NCBI GenBank assembly: GCA_028280415.1
Contig: JANQLV010000024.1
Coordinates: 115,031 to 179,030, forward strand
Direction of reading: 5' to 3'
Source: Saprospiraceae bacterium
GTDB taxonomy: Bacteria > Bacteroidota > Bacteroidia > Chitinophagales > Saprospiraceae
Length of the DNA stretch: 64,000 bases
Below are positions 1-8,940 of this stretch, piece after piece. Under the pieces are notes generated by a model. That model made no database searches. It saw only the letters and a list, made by a program, of their open reading frames with translations, and was not told where the DNA came from. How positions within the stretch are numbered: position 1 is the stretch's first letter; each line of letters opens with the position of its first letter. A program made the position numbers and the translations under genes.

Positions 1-1590
1 CCGCAGGTAGGAGTGATGATGAAAAAAGGTGGAGAAATGGGCCTGATCTCCGGAATTTTTGACTATGAAGACGGAGGGCTGCAATTACCTACGATGGTAC
101 ACACAGCAGCTACTTATATTCAGGACGCAGCCAATAATCATCTCCCCGGATATACCGGCCTGACTTTGGGAGCAGCCGAATTGATTATTCATTTTGGCAA
201 TGATCATTTGAAACAGGCCTATACCCCCCCAATGCTACGTGGAGAATGGGGCGGAACCATGTGCCTGACCGAACCACAGGCCGGGAGTTCTCTTTCTGAT
301 ATCACTACTTCTGCCAGTCCAACGGAAAAGGGCTATTACAAAATCAAAGGACAAAAGATCTTTATCTCCGCCGGGGATCACGAGCATGTCGATAATGTGG
401 TACATCTCGTATTGGCCAGAATTGAAGGAGCCCCTTCCGGAACTAAAGGGATTTCCCTTTTTGTCGTTCCAAAAAAACGTATTAATGAAGACGGGAGTCT
501 GATCCCAAACGATGTAGTCACCGCAGGAGATTTCCAGAAGATGGGACAAAAAGGCTATTGTACTACCCATTTGATGTTTGGTGAAAAAGAAGACTGCCAG
601 GGCTGGCTCGTCGGTCAGGCTCATAATGGACTGCGTTATATGTTTATGATGATGAACGGTGCACGGATTGGGGTCGGCAGAGGTGCCGCCGCTATTGTGA
701 TGGCAGCTTATCAGGCATCGCTGGAATATGCTCAGGAAAGAGCTCAGGGCAGGAAACTGACCAGTAGCGGAAAAAAAGATGTACAGCAAGAACAAACTTT
801 GATCATAAACCATCCCGATGTCCGAAGAATGTTGCTTTTACAAAAAGCCGTAGCTGAAGGTTCTTTAAGTCTTGTTTTATTGGCTTCAAAATATCACGAC
901 CTTTCCAGAACAGCCGAAAGCCCGGAAGAAAAGGAACGCTACCATCAAATGCTGGAATTACTAACCCCTGTGGTGAAAACCTATCCCTCGGAAATGGGCG
1001 CAACTGCAGTTTCCAATGGTTTACAGGTACTCGGCGGTTATGGCTTTTGTTCCGAATATATTTTACAACAATACCATCGCGACATCCGAATATTTTCCAT
1101 CTATGAGGGTACTACCGGTATTCAGTCACTCGATCTTTTAGGTAGAAAAATGACCATGAATGGAGGTGCTGCTGTTCAGCTTTTGTCAAAAGAAATAATG
1201 TCTACGATTGCTAATGCCAGTCAGTATGATGATTTAAAACCCTATGCGCTTAAATTAAAGGAAAAGCTCCAGCTTACTCAGGAAGTAATGGGCTTTTTAC
1301 TAGAATTTGCAAAAAGAGGAGATTTTCAACGTTTTACTGCCGATGCTAATCTGTTTATGGAATTTTTTAGCAATATTGTACTTGCCTGGTTATGGCTGGA
1401 TATGGCAAACCAGGCAAAACAAGCGCTGCTTACCGGAGATAAAAAGTTCTCCGAGGATTTTTACGAAAGTAAAATTCATACCATGCGCTTTTTCTACAAA
1501 TATGAATTAGTAAAAACGACTTCTCTGGCAGAGGCTTTAGTCGATCCGGATGTTTTGACCATCCCCACAGAGAAGAAAGTATTTGCTTAA
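1..1590 (+). CDS. Acyl-CoA dehydrogenase, N-terminus cut by window edge
   Basis: FAD-dependent acyl-CoA dehydrogenase that would introduce the 2,3 double bond in a CoA thioester in the cytoplasm. The frame is open to base 1, so the gene starts outside the window; 529 residues are visible. Long bacterial members with the extra C-terminal domain (DmdC-like) have about 600, so roughly 65 are probably missing. The flavin/substrate loop MCLTEPQAGSSLSD and the motif YEGTTGIQSLDLLGRK are present; the Glu encoded at 1105-1107 is the expected catalytic base. The final 130 or so residues form the alpha-helical C-terminal domain typical of the long type. GTG and ATG codons at 13-21 lie inside conserved sequence and are not taken as starts. 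It leads a same-strand run with an SDR, a crotonase-fold enzyme and an MDR reductase, consistent with fatty-acyl or branched-acyl degradation. The exact substrate cannot be told. Confidence 0.93.
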   Translation, partial: PQVGVMMKKGGEMGLISGIFDYEDGGLQLPTMVHTAATYIQDAANNHLPGYTGLTLGAAELIIHFGNDHLKQAYTPPMLRGEWGGTMCLTEPQAGSSLSDITTSASPTEKGYYKIKGQKIFISAGDHEHVDNVVHLVLARIEGAPSGTKGISLFVVPKKRINEDGSLIPNDVVTAGDFQKMGQKGYCTTHLMFGEKEDCQGWLVGQAHNGLRYMFMMMNGARIGVGRGAAAIVMAAYQASLEYAQERAQGRKLTSSGKKDVQQEQTLIINHPDVRRMLLLQKAVAEGSLSLVLLASKYHDLSRTAESPEEKERYHQMLELLTPVVKTYPSEMGATAVSNGLQVLGGYGFCSEYILQQYHRDIRIFSIYEGTTGIQSLDLLGRKMTMNGGAAVQLLSKEIMSTIANASQYDDLKPYALKLKEKLQLTQEVMGFLLEFAKRGDFQRFTADANLFMEFFSNIVLAWLWLDMANQAKQALLTGDKKFSEDFYESKIHTMRFFYKYELVKTTSLAEALVDPDVLTIPTEKKVFA

Positions 1591-1596
1591 ATTGGC

Positions 1597-1630
1597 TTCG
1601 GTATTCGACATTCGAACATCGAATACCGAA
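1597..1630. repeat. Perfect 12-bp inverted repeat (TTCG/CGAA type)
   Basis: Left arm TTCGGTATTCGA at 1597-1608, right arm its exact reverse complement at 1619-1630, 10-base loop. It lies between two same-direction genes and has no T-run after it, so it is not a canonical terminator. Its arm matches those at 25457 and 58311 at about 10 of 12 positions. Confidence 0.7.
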
Positions 1631-1655
1631 TAACTAGAACCGAAGATCGAAAAAT

Positions 1656-2411
1656 ATGACTGTAAAAGACAAAGTGGTAATCATTACTGGAGCCGGAGGT
1701 GGAATCGGAGCAGCAACGGCCAAACTATTTGCCCGTAAGGAAGCGCGAGTAATTATTTCCGATATCAACTTTGGAAACGCCCAGCGCACAGCTTATGAAA
1801 TAAGTCAGGAAGGATTTGCGGCAACAGCTACCAAAACCGACGTTAGCCGCTATGAAGAAGTCGAACAACTAATCAAAGAAACGGTAGCAGATTTCGGTCG
1901 GCTGGATGTGATCGTTAATAATGCCGGCATTGGTCCAAAGCAGCCTGCAAAAACGGCAAAACATAGCCTGGAAGATTGGGATCGCATTATTGCGGTTAAT
2001 CAAACTGGTGTATTTTATTGTATGAAATTGGCTCTACAACAAATGATGATCCAGGGATACGGAAATATTGTCAATATCTCTTCTCTCGCCGGTCTCAAAG
2101 CTTCGGGAAATAATATTTCCTATAGCGCCAGCAAATTTGCCGTAGTTGGAATGACAAAATCGGCTGCGCTGGAATACGCTTCGAAAAATATCAGAATCAA
2201 TGCAGTCTGTCCGGGATATACGCAATCCGACCTGTTGGATCAGTTAAAAGCAGTGCGTCCGGATATGGAAGATATCCTGCTGCGTACAATTCCCATGCGG
2301 CGTTTTGGAGAAGTTGAGGAAATAGCGGAAGCAGTCGTTTGGCTAGCCTCGGATGAAACTAAATTTATCACCGGACAAACCATCACCCTCGACGGTGGAA
2401 CTTCGCTTTAA
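1656..2411 (+). CDS. SDR family NAD(P)-dependent oxidoreductase
   Basis: Classical short-chain dehydrogenase/reductase of 251 residues, the usual length. The cofactor motif TGAGGGIG is at residues 11-18 and NNAG at 88-91. The catalytic Ser is at 143, with Tyr156 and Lys160 in YSASK, and the protein ends with the family's GQTITLDGG signature. The Asp at the end of beta strand 2 (ISD, about residue 36) favours NAD over NADP. It probably oxidises a hydroxyacyl or alcohol intermediate. The position between an acyl-CoA dehydrogenase and an enoyl-CoA hydratase/isomerase suggests a 3-hydroxyacyl-CoA dehydrogenase role, but this is context only. The ATG at 1656 follows an A-rich leader; no clear Shine-Dalgarno is visible. 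Confidence 0.92.
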   Translation: MTVKDKVVIITGAGGGIGAATAKLFARKEARVIISDINFGNAQRTAYEISQEGFAATATKTDVSRYEEVEQLIKETVADFGRLDVIVNNAGIGPKQPAKTAKHSLEDWDRIIAVNQTGVFYCMKLALQQMMIQGYGNIVNISSLAGLKASGNNISYSASKFAVVGMTKSAALEYASKNIRINAVCPGYTQSDLLDQLKAVRPDMEDILLRTIPMRRFGEVEEIAEAVVWLASDETKFITGQTITLDGGTSL

Positions 2412-2425
2412 TTAAAACCTAAGAC

Positions 2426-3202
2426 ATGCAATATCTGAACATTACGCGGAAAGCAGCATATGCAATCGTACAATTAAACAGAGGAAAAGTAAATGCTCTC
2501 AATCATGACATGGTCGAAGAGATTAGAGATACTTTTAAGGATTTTGCAAAAGATGATGATATACGTGGTGTTATCCTCACCGGAATTCCGCATATCTTTT
2601 CAGCGGGATTGGACCTGATCGAGTTATATAGTTATGATAAAGAAAAAATGAATGATTTCTTTATTTCATTTGGTAGCATGCATTTGGAACTGGTACATTT
2701 CAAAAAGCCTTTAATAGCAGCCATTACCGGACACTCCCCTGCCGGAGGAACCGTAATTGCTCTGGCTGCTGATTACCGGATCATGGCCGATGGTGAAAAA
2801 TATACCATAGGATTAAATGAAGTCGCTGTAAACATACAAATAACCAATAATCTAATTGAAGCCTACTCTTTTTGGATTGGCAGAGGTAATGCGCATCGTT
2901 GTGTTTTGGAAGGCAGGCTTTTGCATACGGATGAAGCATTGCAGGTTGGATTAGTCAACGAAATTTGCCCCCTGGAAGAAGTTTTAGACAGAGCTGAAAA
3001 AAAAATGCAGCATTATTTATTAGCAAATAATGAAATTTTAATCAATACAAAAGCTAAATTGCGAAGGTCCTGGCTAGACAATCTTACGAATGATGCCAGT
3101 GAAGATTTAAAGGAATCCAATAGAATCTGGTGGTCTCCGGAAGTTCGCACAAAAATGAAACAATATATCAATTATTTATCTAACAGAAACAAACACTCAT
3201 GA
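2426..3202 (+). CDS. Enoyl-CoA hydratase/isomerase family protein
   Basis: Crotonase-fold protein of 258 residues. FSAGLDL (about 58-64) and SPAGG (104-108) form the oxyanion hole. Glu132 in GLNEV is the one acidic residue characteristic of delta3-delta2-enoyl-CoA isomerases, and the stretch from SPAGG through the DYRIMADG and GLNE motifs resembles mitochondrial ECI1 more than classical hydratases. I therefore favour isomerisation of unsaturated enoyl-CoA. It would act in the cytoplasm alongside the upstream acyl-CoA dehydrogenase and SDR. The stop codon overlaps the next start in an ATGA arrangement, showing translational coupling to the MDR reductase. A plain hydratase remains possible. Confidence 0.88.
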   Translation: MQYLNITRKAAYAIVQLNRGKVNALNHDMVEEIRDTFKDFAKDDDIRGVILTGIPHIFSAGLDLIELYSYDKEKMNDFFISFGSMHLELVHFKKPLIAAITGHSPAGGTVIALAADYRIMADGEKYTIGLNEVAVNIQITNNLIEAYSFWIGRGNAHRCVLEGRLLHTDEALQVGLVNEICPLEEVLDRAEKKMQHYLLANNEILINTKAKLRRSWLDNLTNDASEDLKESNRIWWSPEVRTKMKQYINYLSNRNKHS

Positions 3203-4209
3203 GTATGAATAAACAGGTAATCCTCAAAAAACGACCAGTGGGTATGCCCGATGCCTCGACCTGGGAATTGACAAAGGAAGCAATTCCTGAAGTTGGTGAA
3301 GGGCAAATACTTATCAAAAATCATTATATATCTCTTGATCCCGCAATGCGCGGCTGGCTTGATGATCGAAAATCTTATATCCCCCCGGTTGCAATCAATG
3401 AAGTAATGCGAGCCGGTAGTATTGGTGAAGTAATCGAAGCGAATAAGCACCCCAAGTTTAAGGCAGGTGATTTCGTAACAGGTTGGGGAGGGGTACAGCA
3501 ATATTCACTTTCCAATGGAGATATGTATTACAAAGTTGATCCCAATCTGGCGCCTTTGCCTACCTATATCGGAACATTGGGTATGCCAGGAATGACAGCC
3601 TATTTCGGAATTCTGGAAGTTGGAAAAATTAAAGAAGGAGATATTGTATTAGTTTCCGGTGCTGCCGGTGCAGTTGGAAGCGTTGTTGGTCAAATCGCAA
3701 AAATCAAAGGCTGTACAGTCATTGGTATTGCAGGTGGTCCTGAAAAAACCAGGTATTTGATGGAAGAGCTTGGTTTTGATGCCGCTATTGATTATAAAAA
3801 CGAAAATATCTACGAAGCCATTAAAAGAAATTGCCCAAAGGGAATCGATGTTTATTTCGATAATGTGGGAGGCGAAACTTTAGATGCAGCATTAGCTTCT
3901 TTAAGAATGCATGCCCGGGTAGTCATCTGCGGAGCTATTTCTCAATATAATAATCGTGAAAGGATCAAAGGCCCCAGTAATTATCTTTCACTATTGGTTA
4001 ATCGGGCAACTATGCAAGGCATGGTCGTAATGGATTATGCACAAAATTATAAAGATGCCGCAATGGAAATGGGTATGTGGATGATGCAAGGCAAACTGAA
4101 AACCCGGGAGGATGTTTACGAAGGTATTGAAAATTTTTATGAAACCTTCACCCGTCTTTTCAGTGGTGATAAAAAAGGGAAACTGGTATTAAAAGTTCTG
4201 GAAGATTAA
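3199..4209 (+). CDS. NADP-dependent medium-chain reductase (prostaglandin/LTB4 reductase-like)
   Basis: Zinc-independent medium-chain dehydrogenase/reductase of 336 residues. The N-terminal GroES-like part contains SLDPAMRGW (about 45-53). The Rossmann part has AAGAVGSVVGQIAK (155-168) and VYFDNVGGE, both hallmarks of the leukotriene B4 12-hydroxydehydrogenase/prostaglandin reductase/curcumin reductase group. These enzymes reduce the double bond of alpha,beta-unsaturated ketones, aldehydes or thioesters with NADPH. It starts at the ATG overlapping the previous stop by 4 bases. In this operon it could saturate an enoyl intermediate or detoxify reactive enones. It ends at a hairpin terminator shared with the convergent oxidoreductase gene. 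Confidence 0.9.
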   Translation: MSMNKQVILKKRPVGMPDASTWELTKEAIPEVGEGQILIKNHYISLDPAMRGWLDDRKSYIPPVAINEVMRAGSIGEVIEANKHPKFKAGDFVTGWGGVQQYSLSNGDMYYKVDPNLAPLPTYIGTLGMPGMTAYFGILEVGKIKEGDIVLVSGAAGAVGSVVGQIAKIKGCTVIGIAGGPEKTRYLMEELGFDAAIDYKNENIYEAIKRNCPKGIDVYFDNVGGETLDAALASLRMHARVVICGAISQYNNRERIKGPSNYLSLLVNRATMQGMVVMDYAQNYKDAAMEMGMWMMQGKLKTREDVYEGIENFYETFTRLFSGDKKGKLVLKVLED

Positions 4210-4224
4210 TTTTTCTCTGAATAA

Positions 4225-4269
4225 AGTGTCTCCTCTATGCATCTGGTCTATTTCCACAGAGGAGGCACT
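4225..4269. terminator. Bidirectional hairpin terminator
   Basis: Arms at 4225-4236 and 4258-4269 pair over 12 positions with one G-T pair, and a run of T follows on the + strand. It sits between the convergent genes ending at 4209 and 4275. Confidence 0.7.
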
Positions 4270-4274
4270 GCTTT

Positions 4275-5588
4275 TTAAAAGATATTCGGCTTCCAGCCTT
4301 TCTCGTATTCTCTTCCCCATAAGGCCATCGCTTTCGGGCTGTTCATTACCTTCCCGCTATTCGTATCAATCTGCAAAGTCTTTCCACTTGCCTGAGCCAT
4401 ATTCCCGAGATGACACATCAATGTACTCTTGTGAGCTTCTTCTATATTCGAAGCCAGCTCCGCACCTTCCCGTATCGCATCCAGAAAATTTTGTAAATGA
4501 TATACATCTAATGCACCAATTCCTTTTATATCTGTTGTTGCCGAAAGGCTTTTTTCTTTTTCCTCCCTGATTACTTCACCTTTCAAATCATAAAGAATAT
4601 AAGCATTTCGATCCAGCAGTATCGTACCTTTGGTCCCGTGGATCGTTGCGCCACGTCCTCGACCAAACTTGGGTAAATTATTGCAACTGATTCCTTCCCA
4701 ACTCAACATTTTTCCTCCTTCGAATTCAAAGCTGGCAATCTGCGTATCGTAAAACTCCCAATCATCCTTAAAATGATAACGCCCTCCGGAAGAGGTAACT
4801 TTTGTTGGAATATCCACGCCGAGCGCCCATCGGCAAATATCCATTTCATGCAGACCGTTATTATTGATCTCGCCTGTCCCCCAATGCCAGAACCAATGCC
4901 AGTTATAATGCACCCAATTGTCCTTATAGGCTTTGCGCGGAGCTGGTCCCTGCCAAAGTTCCCAGTCCAGCCAATCCGGAACGGGCGTCTCTTTACCCTG
5001 ACCGATGCTACCTCGGGTATTGGTATACCAGGCTTTTCCATTATAAACTTCTCCAATGATTCCTTCCCTGATTTCCTGCATTGCTTTGATCGAGGTAGGC
5101 GCAGAACGTTGTTGATTTCCAATCGCCAATACGCTCCCTGTTCTTTTCTGTACTAGCATCAACCATTCTCCTTCTTGCGGATTGTGGCAGCAAGGCTTTT
5201 CCAGATAAACATCTTTTCCTGCATTCATCGCCATAATTGCCATGGGTGCATGCCAGTGATCCGGTGTAGCAATCGCCAAAGCATCAATATCTTTATTTTC
5301 TAAGAGCTTCCTTACATCCTTATAGGTTTCGGCTTTGCTTAAGCCATTTTCCTGCATGCTTTTTTGAACCCTGGCAAAAACCCTGGAATCAACATCGCAT
5401 AAAGCAATTGTCGATGCATTTTTACTCGCCGCGATCGCACCAACATGTGCTTGTCCCCGCCCGTTCAATCCGGCAACGGCAAAGTTGACCCGCTCGTTAG
5501 CGCCAACAATACGGGAATAACTACAAGCAGGTATTGCAAATAAAGAAAGCCCGGTAATGGTTTTTTTAGCAAAGGTTCGTCTGTTCAT
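4275..5588 (-). CDS. Gfo/Idh/MocA family oxidoreductase, Tat-type signal
   Basis: NAD(P)-dependent sugar oxidoreductase of 437 residues. The N-terminus MNRRTFAKKT followed by a hydrophobic stretch ending near Ala-Cys-Ser is a twin-arginine signal. The dinucleotide-binding loop is AGLNGRGQ (39-46), ATPDHWH is at 107-113 and the catalytic-lysine motif EKP at 130-132. A GEINNNGLHEMD stretch is typical of the secreted Bacteroidota group. The start at 5588 was chosen because it gives the Tat signal and lies 2 bases after the upstream stop; a longer open frame to 5669 would overlap the DUF1080 gene. Pairing with a DUF1080 protein suggests a 3-keto-glycoside pathway in which this enzyme oxidises the sugar C3 hydroxyl. 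The sugar itself is unknown. Confidence 0.9.
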   Translation of the reverse strand: MNRRTFAKKTITGLSLFAIPACSYSRIVGANERVNFAVAGLNGRGQAHVGAIAASKNASTIALCDVDSRVFARVQKSMQENGLSKAETYKDVRKLLENKDIDALAIATPDHWHAPMAIMAMNAGKDVYLEKPCCHNPQEGEWLMLVQKRTGSVLAIGNQQRSAPTSIKAMQEIREGIIGEVYNGKAWYTNTRGSIGQGKETPVPDWLDWELWQGPAPRKAYKDNWVHYNWHWFWHWGTGEINNNGLHEMDICRWALGVDIPTKVTSSGGRYHFKDDWEFYDTQIASFEFEGGKMLSWEGISCNNLPKFGRGRGATIHGTKGTILLDRNAYILYDLKGEVIREEKEKSLSATTDIKGIGALDVYHLQNFLDAIREGAELASNIEEAHKSTLMCHLGNMAQASGKTLQIDTNSGKVMNSPKAMALWGREYEKGWKPNIF

Positions 5589-5590
5589 CC

Positions 5591-6955
5591 TTAGAATTCT
5601 TTGATTTTTATACTTCGAAAATGGACGGTATCGCCGTGATCCTGCAAGAGAATATGACCTTGTGGCCACTGCCCAAATCCATTCCAGTTTTTGTATTTGC
5701 TATAAGCCACCAAAGCCCTAAACATCTGGGAGTAGCGGTTGTATTCTACGGCTTTTTCGCCATTAAGCCAATGTTCAACCAGTCCATCCCGGGAAACAAT
5801 TCTGGCCCGGTTCCATTGTCCCACGCCTTTGAATTGTTTACTTCTCCCTTCTGTATTCAAATTTTCAGCTGCAATCAGATCGTATAAAGAGGCCACTGTT
5901 CGGTTGCCATTTACTCCTTTTTTTGCATCGGGATGTTTGCGATCATCCAAAATTTGAAATTCACAACCAATCGCCGAACCTGCTCCTTTATTCAGTTCGG
6001 CATCTACAAAATACTTGATGCCACTATTTGCCCCTTCGGTGATCTTAAATTCCAATATCAACTCAAAATCACTATACAAATCTTTGGTGATGATATCGCC
6101 CCCACCTGTAGACTCTCCACCATCAGAAGCCAGCACTGTCAATACCCCGTTCTCTATTTTCCAGCCCGACTCAGGAAAATGAGCCTGTTTCGCTCCCCGC
6201 CAGCCTTCTGTCGTTTTACCATCCCAAAGCAATCGCCAGCCTTGCCTTTTTTCCCAGGCCGTAAGCTGATTAAGCAAAAAACTAATTTGCGGAACTTGCG
6301 GATCGTCTGGCCAGACAGATTTTTGCAGGTCTTTCTCCAGTATACGAATATTTCGCCAACGAACCTGTGCACCAGCTTTTTCATTTCTACCAATACTATG
6401 CACCTGTAAGCCAATAAATCCACTTGCAGTCATATCATCAACCAAATGCGCGCATTGTACTCCGTTGACCCAGGTTTTGATCGTATTGCCTATGGCTTCC
6501 ACATGAACCTTATTCCAAATACCATTTCTAAAAGCCATTCGACTTTTTTCGTTACGGGATAGCGGATACATCCAGCCGCGCCGCGCCTCATCATAAATCC
6601 CCCCGCTAAAAGCCCGTTTACTCGGATCCATTTCTACCTGATAACCATGAACTCTGCCTTTTTGATAACTGGCTTCGCTATTACTTCGAATCTGTACTCC
6701 GGAATTGAGCGAGGGGTCCAGTAATATCTCAAATTCCAAAATAAAGTCTCCGTATTTTTGGTTCGTTGTCAAAAAACTATTTGGCGTATTCGAAACTGTA
6801 GTACCAACAATTTGACCGTTTTCAACTTGAAAAATTGCTTTTCCTCCGAGCTGTGTCCAGCCATCCAGATTTTTTTCATTGAAAAGTGTAACCCATTCCT
6901 GAGCAGATAATTGAAGAACAATTAATAAACATGCAGCTAAACTTAATTTCTTCAT
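5591..6955 (-). CDS. Secreted protein with two DUF1080 (3-keto-disaccharide hydrolase) domains
   Basis: 454 residues with a signal peptide (MKKLSLAACLLIVLQLSAQ). Two consecutive LamG-like DUF1080 domains are seen. Domain 1 is at about 20-205 (FNEKNLDGWTQ, then LNSGVQIRS). Domain 2 is at about 235-454 (WDGKTTEGWRGA, then ANSGIKYFVD). The repeated W-T/R and NSG-Q/K signatures show duplication of one fold. DUF1080 proteins have been described as 3-keto-glycoside hydrolases or lyases, acting after a Gfo/Idh/MocA dehydrogenase. The downstream gene is exactly such a dehydrogenase, 2 bases away, so the two are almost certainly one operon. The protein is probably periplasmic or surface-exposed. Whether both domains are catalytic cannot be decided here. 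Confidence 0.88.
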   Translation of the reverse strand: MKKLSLAACLLIVLQLSAQEWVTLFNEKNLDGWTQLGGKAIFQVENGQIVGTTVSNTPNSFLTTNQKYGDFILEFEILLDPSLNSGVQIRSNSEASYQKGRVHGYQVEMDPSKRAFSGGIYDEARRGWMYPLSRNEKSRMAFRNGIWNKVHVEAIGNTIKTWVNGVQCAHLVDDMTASGFIGLQVHSIGRNEKAGAQVRWRNIRILEKDLQKSVWPDDPQVPQISFLLNQLTAWEKRQGWRLLWDGKTTEGWRGAKQAHFPESGWKIENGVLTVLASDGGESTGGGDIITKDLYSDFELILEFKITEGANSGIKYFVDAELNKGAGSAIGCEFQILDDRKHPDAKKGVNGNRTVASLYDLIAAENLNTEGRSKQFKGVGQWNRARIVSRDGLVEHWLNGEKAVEYNRYSQMFRALVAYSKYKNWNGFGQWPQGHILLQDHGDTVHFRSIKIKEF

Positions 6956-6992
6956 TGGGCCTTATTATAAATGACTTGAGTTGTTGTTATAA

Positions 6993-7721
6993 TCAAATCG
7001 TCTTATGTAGATTTTTGATCGCATTAAAAACGCTCCTTCTGGTTATCTTTTCGTTGCGATCCATGTGTTCGATTTCATCTATTAAAACTTCTAACAAATC
7101 CCGGGCTTCATTTCTTCGATTTTCCTGAAGCAGGAAATTGGCATATTCCAGCCGGTGCTCATAATTTGTAAATTGATGGTTCATTGCCTGAAAAACCTCC
7201 TCCGCTTTTCGATGCGCTCCGGTGTTAAACAAAGCCCAGGCATAAGCAATCCGTTCTTCCGAGTTTTGAAAAATCTTTTCATTTTCAATGGGCTTTACAT
7301 AATCAATAATCACATCATAATTTTTATTTAGATAACATGCTTTGATCAATCCCATCAGTAAATCCGGATCATCCGCATAACTGCCTTTCAGACAAAATTT
7401 ATATAATTCAATCGCTTTTTCATAAGCGCCTACTTTTACATATTCTTCAGCCAGTAAGGTCTTATTCTTAATCGTATCACTAAATACTACTTCTCTTTCC
7501 AGTTTTTCGATTTTGTGGTTGGTATTGACCGCCTGGTTCAGGTTTTCGGTAACAGTACTAATAGTATTTCTATTATAAAAATAATAATAGAGATAGATCA
7601 AAGAGCCGATTAAGGGCAGGAAGATAATCAACCAGAACCACCGTTGTTCGGTATTATTTTTATAGGCATGATACAAGCAGAAAGCGGAAAGTATCAGTGA
7701 AAAAGGGAAAATCAAACTCAT
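6993..7721 (-). CDS. TPR-repeat inner-membrane protein
   Basis: 242 residues. Two closely spaced hydrophobic helices at the N-terminus (about 3-16 and 28-47, with WFWLIIFLPLIGSLIYLYYY) resemble the PLD-nuclease/cardiolipin-synthase N-terminal anchor. They are followed by helical tetratricopeptide-like repeats to the end (for example AEEYVKVGAYEKAIELY and KAEEVFQAMNHQF). The ATG at 7721 is preferred to a TTG three codons upstream. Likely a membrane-anchored scaffold; partner unknown. A 37-base gap separates it from the downstream DUF1080 gene on the same strand, so co-transcription is possible. Confidence 0.75.
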   Translation of the reverse strand: MSLIFPFSLILSAFCLYHAYKNNTEQRWFWLIIFLPLIGSLIYLYYYFYNRNTISTVTENLNQAVNTNHKIEKLEREVVFSDTIKNKTLLAEEYVKVGAYEKAIELYKFCLKGSYADDPDLLMGLIKACYLNKNYDVIIDYVKPIENEKIFQNSEERIAYAWALFNTGAHRKAEEVFQAMNHQFTNYEHRLEYANFLLQENRRNEARDLLEVLIDEIEHMDRNEKITRRSVFNAIKNLHKTI

Positions 7722-8079
7722 TCTCAACAATTTATATGCGTATACAACTCATTCAGCGTTCACACTTTGTTCATTGAAATTGTTAAAAAATAGAGGTTAA
7801 AAATAGTATAAGTGCTTGATTACCAGGACAAAAATGCGAATGTATCAGGAATCAATGACTTGTAAATATACCATCAGCCTATTTTTTAACAACTTCTATA
7901 ATAAAAGATATATACATATGATGCATGCGATTCGGTGGTTTTCATATTTATACTTTGAGTTTTTAATACGTGGTCTCAGACTCCATGAGTGTTATCGGGT
8001 TTTGATATTCTTTAAAAAGAGCCTGAAATTTCGGGTTCTGAAAATTACAAAATAAAAACTAAACCCTTACAGCCCTGGC
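7722..8079. other. Intergenic region, no supported gene
   Basis: AT-rich stretch between two minus-strand genes. An open frame on the + strand (TTG start near 7816, ending at 8055) has no recognisable domain and a skewed composition, so I do not call it. No strong hairpin with a T-run was found after the nucleotidyltransferase gene. Confidence 0.5.
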
Positions 8080-8940
8080 TTATAATTCTCTTATCCATTT
8101 TTTTAATTCTTCCTTTAGTCCCGGATCTTCCAAACCAAAAAGCAAATTTGTTTTAATGAAGCCCAATTTATTACCTACATCAAATCGTTGTCCCTCAAAC
8201 CGCCAGCCGTATATCGCTTGTTTTTGTAACAATAAAGACATGGCATCTGTTAATTGGATTTCATTATTGTATCCTCTCGAGGTCTTTTCAAGTGCGGTAA
8301 AAATATCGGGTGTTAAAATATAACGACTGGCAATAGCCAAATTGGAAGGTGCATCATCAACAGAGGGTTTTTCGATAAGGCCATTTATTTCAAAAAGGCG
8401 ATCAGTCAAGGCCCGGCCATCAATTACTCCATAACGATGGACAATCGCCCCGGGTACTTCCTCCAGGGCGACTACCGCAGCTTGTTTTTCTTCGAAAACC
8501 TCGATCAATTGCCCCAAAACCGGATCGCTATTCCCGGAGCGAAGAATCGTATCCCCCAGCAATACAGCGAATGCTTCGTCTCCAACAAAGTCCCGACCAT
8601 AGCGAATCGCATCTCCTAAACCATTCATCTCTTCCTGAAAGGCATATTCTATCTGCAATCCCCGGTTTATATTGCGAATATTTTCCAGCGTTTCGAGTTT
8701 ATTTTTTTCTTCTAAAAAAAGCTCAAGGCTTTCCTTTTTTCGAAAATGGTCCCGAATTGCAGGTTTATCTTTATTGATAACAATCAGGATATCCCTAATG
8801 CCCGCAGCTCTGGCTTCTTCTACGACATATTGGATGACCGGCTTATCCAAAACCGGAATTAATTCTTTTGGAACAGCTTTGGTAGCTGGCAGCATCCGCG
8901 TTCCAATACCGGCAGCGGGAATAATAGCTTTTCTAAGCAT
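8080..8940 (-). CDS. galU: GalU-type UTP--sugar-1-phosphate uridylyltransferase
   Basis: 286-residue nucleotidyltransferase. The N-terminal PAAGIGTRMLPATKAVPKEL carries the G-x-G-T-R-x-L-P-x-T-K nucleotide-binding signature of bacterial GalU. GLGDAI, LLGDTIL, LIEKPSVDDAPSN and FDVGNKLGFIKTN follow in the family order. It transfers UMP from UTP to a sugar 1-phosphate. The ATG at 8940 is preferred to an in-frame TTG at 8949; it overlaps the upstream kinase stop by 8 bases, which indicates tight coupling. GalU normally makes UDP-glucose, but the gene sits directly behind a glucuronokinase-like gene and a TRAP importer. UDP-glucuronate synthesis from glucuronate-1-phosphate is therefore a reasonable alternative or additional reaction. 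Confidence 0.9.
   Translation of the reverse strand: MLRKAIIPAAGIGTRMLPATKAVPKELIPVLDKPVIQYVVEEARAAGIRDILIVINKDKPAIRDHFRKKESLELFLEEKNKLETLENIRNINRGLQIEYAFQEEMNGLGDAIRYGRDFVGDEAFAVLLGDTILRSGNSDPVLGQLIEVFEEKQAAVVALEEVPGAIVHRYGVIDGRALTDRLFEINGLIEKPSVDDAPSNLAIASRYILTPDIFTALEKTSRGYNNEIQLTDAMSLLLQKQAIYGWRFEGQRFDVGNKLGFIKTNLLFGLEDPGLKEELKKWIREL

Noticed and set aside
235..813. 192-codon open frame on the minus strand
   Set aside because: Lies wholly inside the acyl-CoA dehydrogenase, with no domain and a shadow-like composition.
5933..6409. 158-codon open frame on the + strand
   Set aside because: Antisense to the conserved DUF1080 domains.
7986..8040. Possible terminator after the nucleotidyltransferase gene
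   Set aside because: The short dyad (CCTGAAATTTCGGG region) lacks a usable loop and has a mismatch.
7816..8055. 79-codon frame with TTG start
   Set aside because: No domain, no promoter and unusual composition; probably chance in AT-rich DNA.
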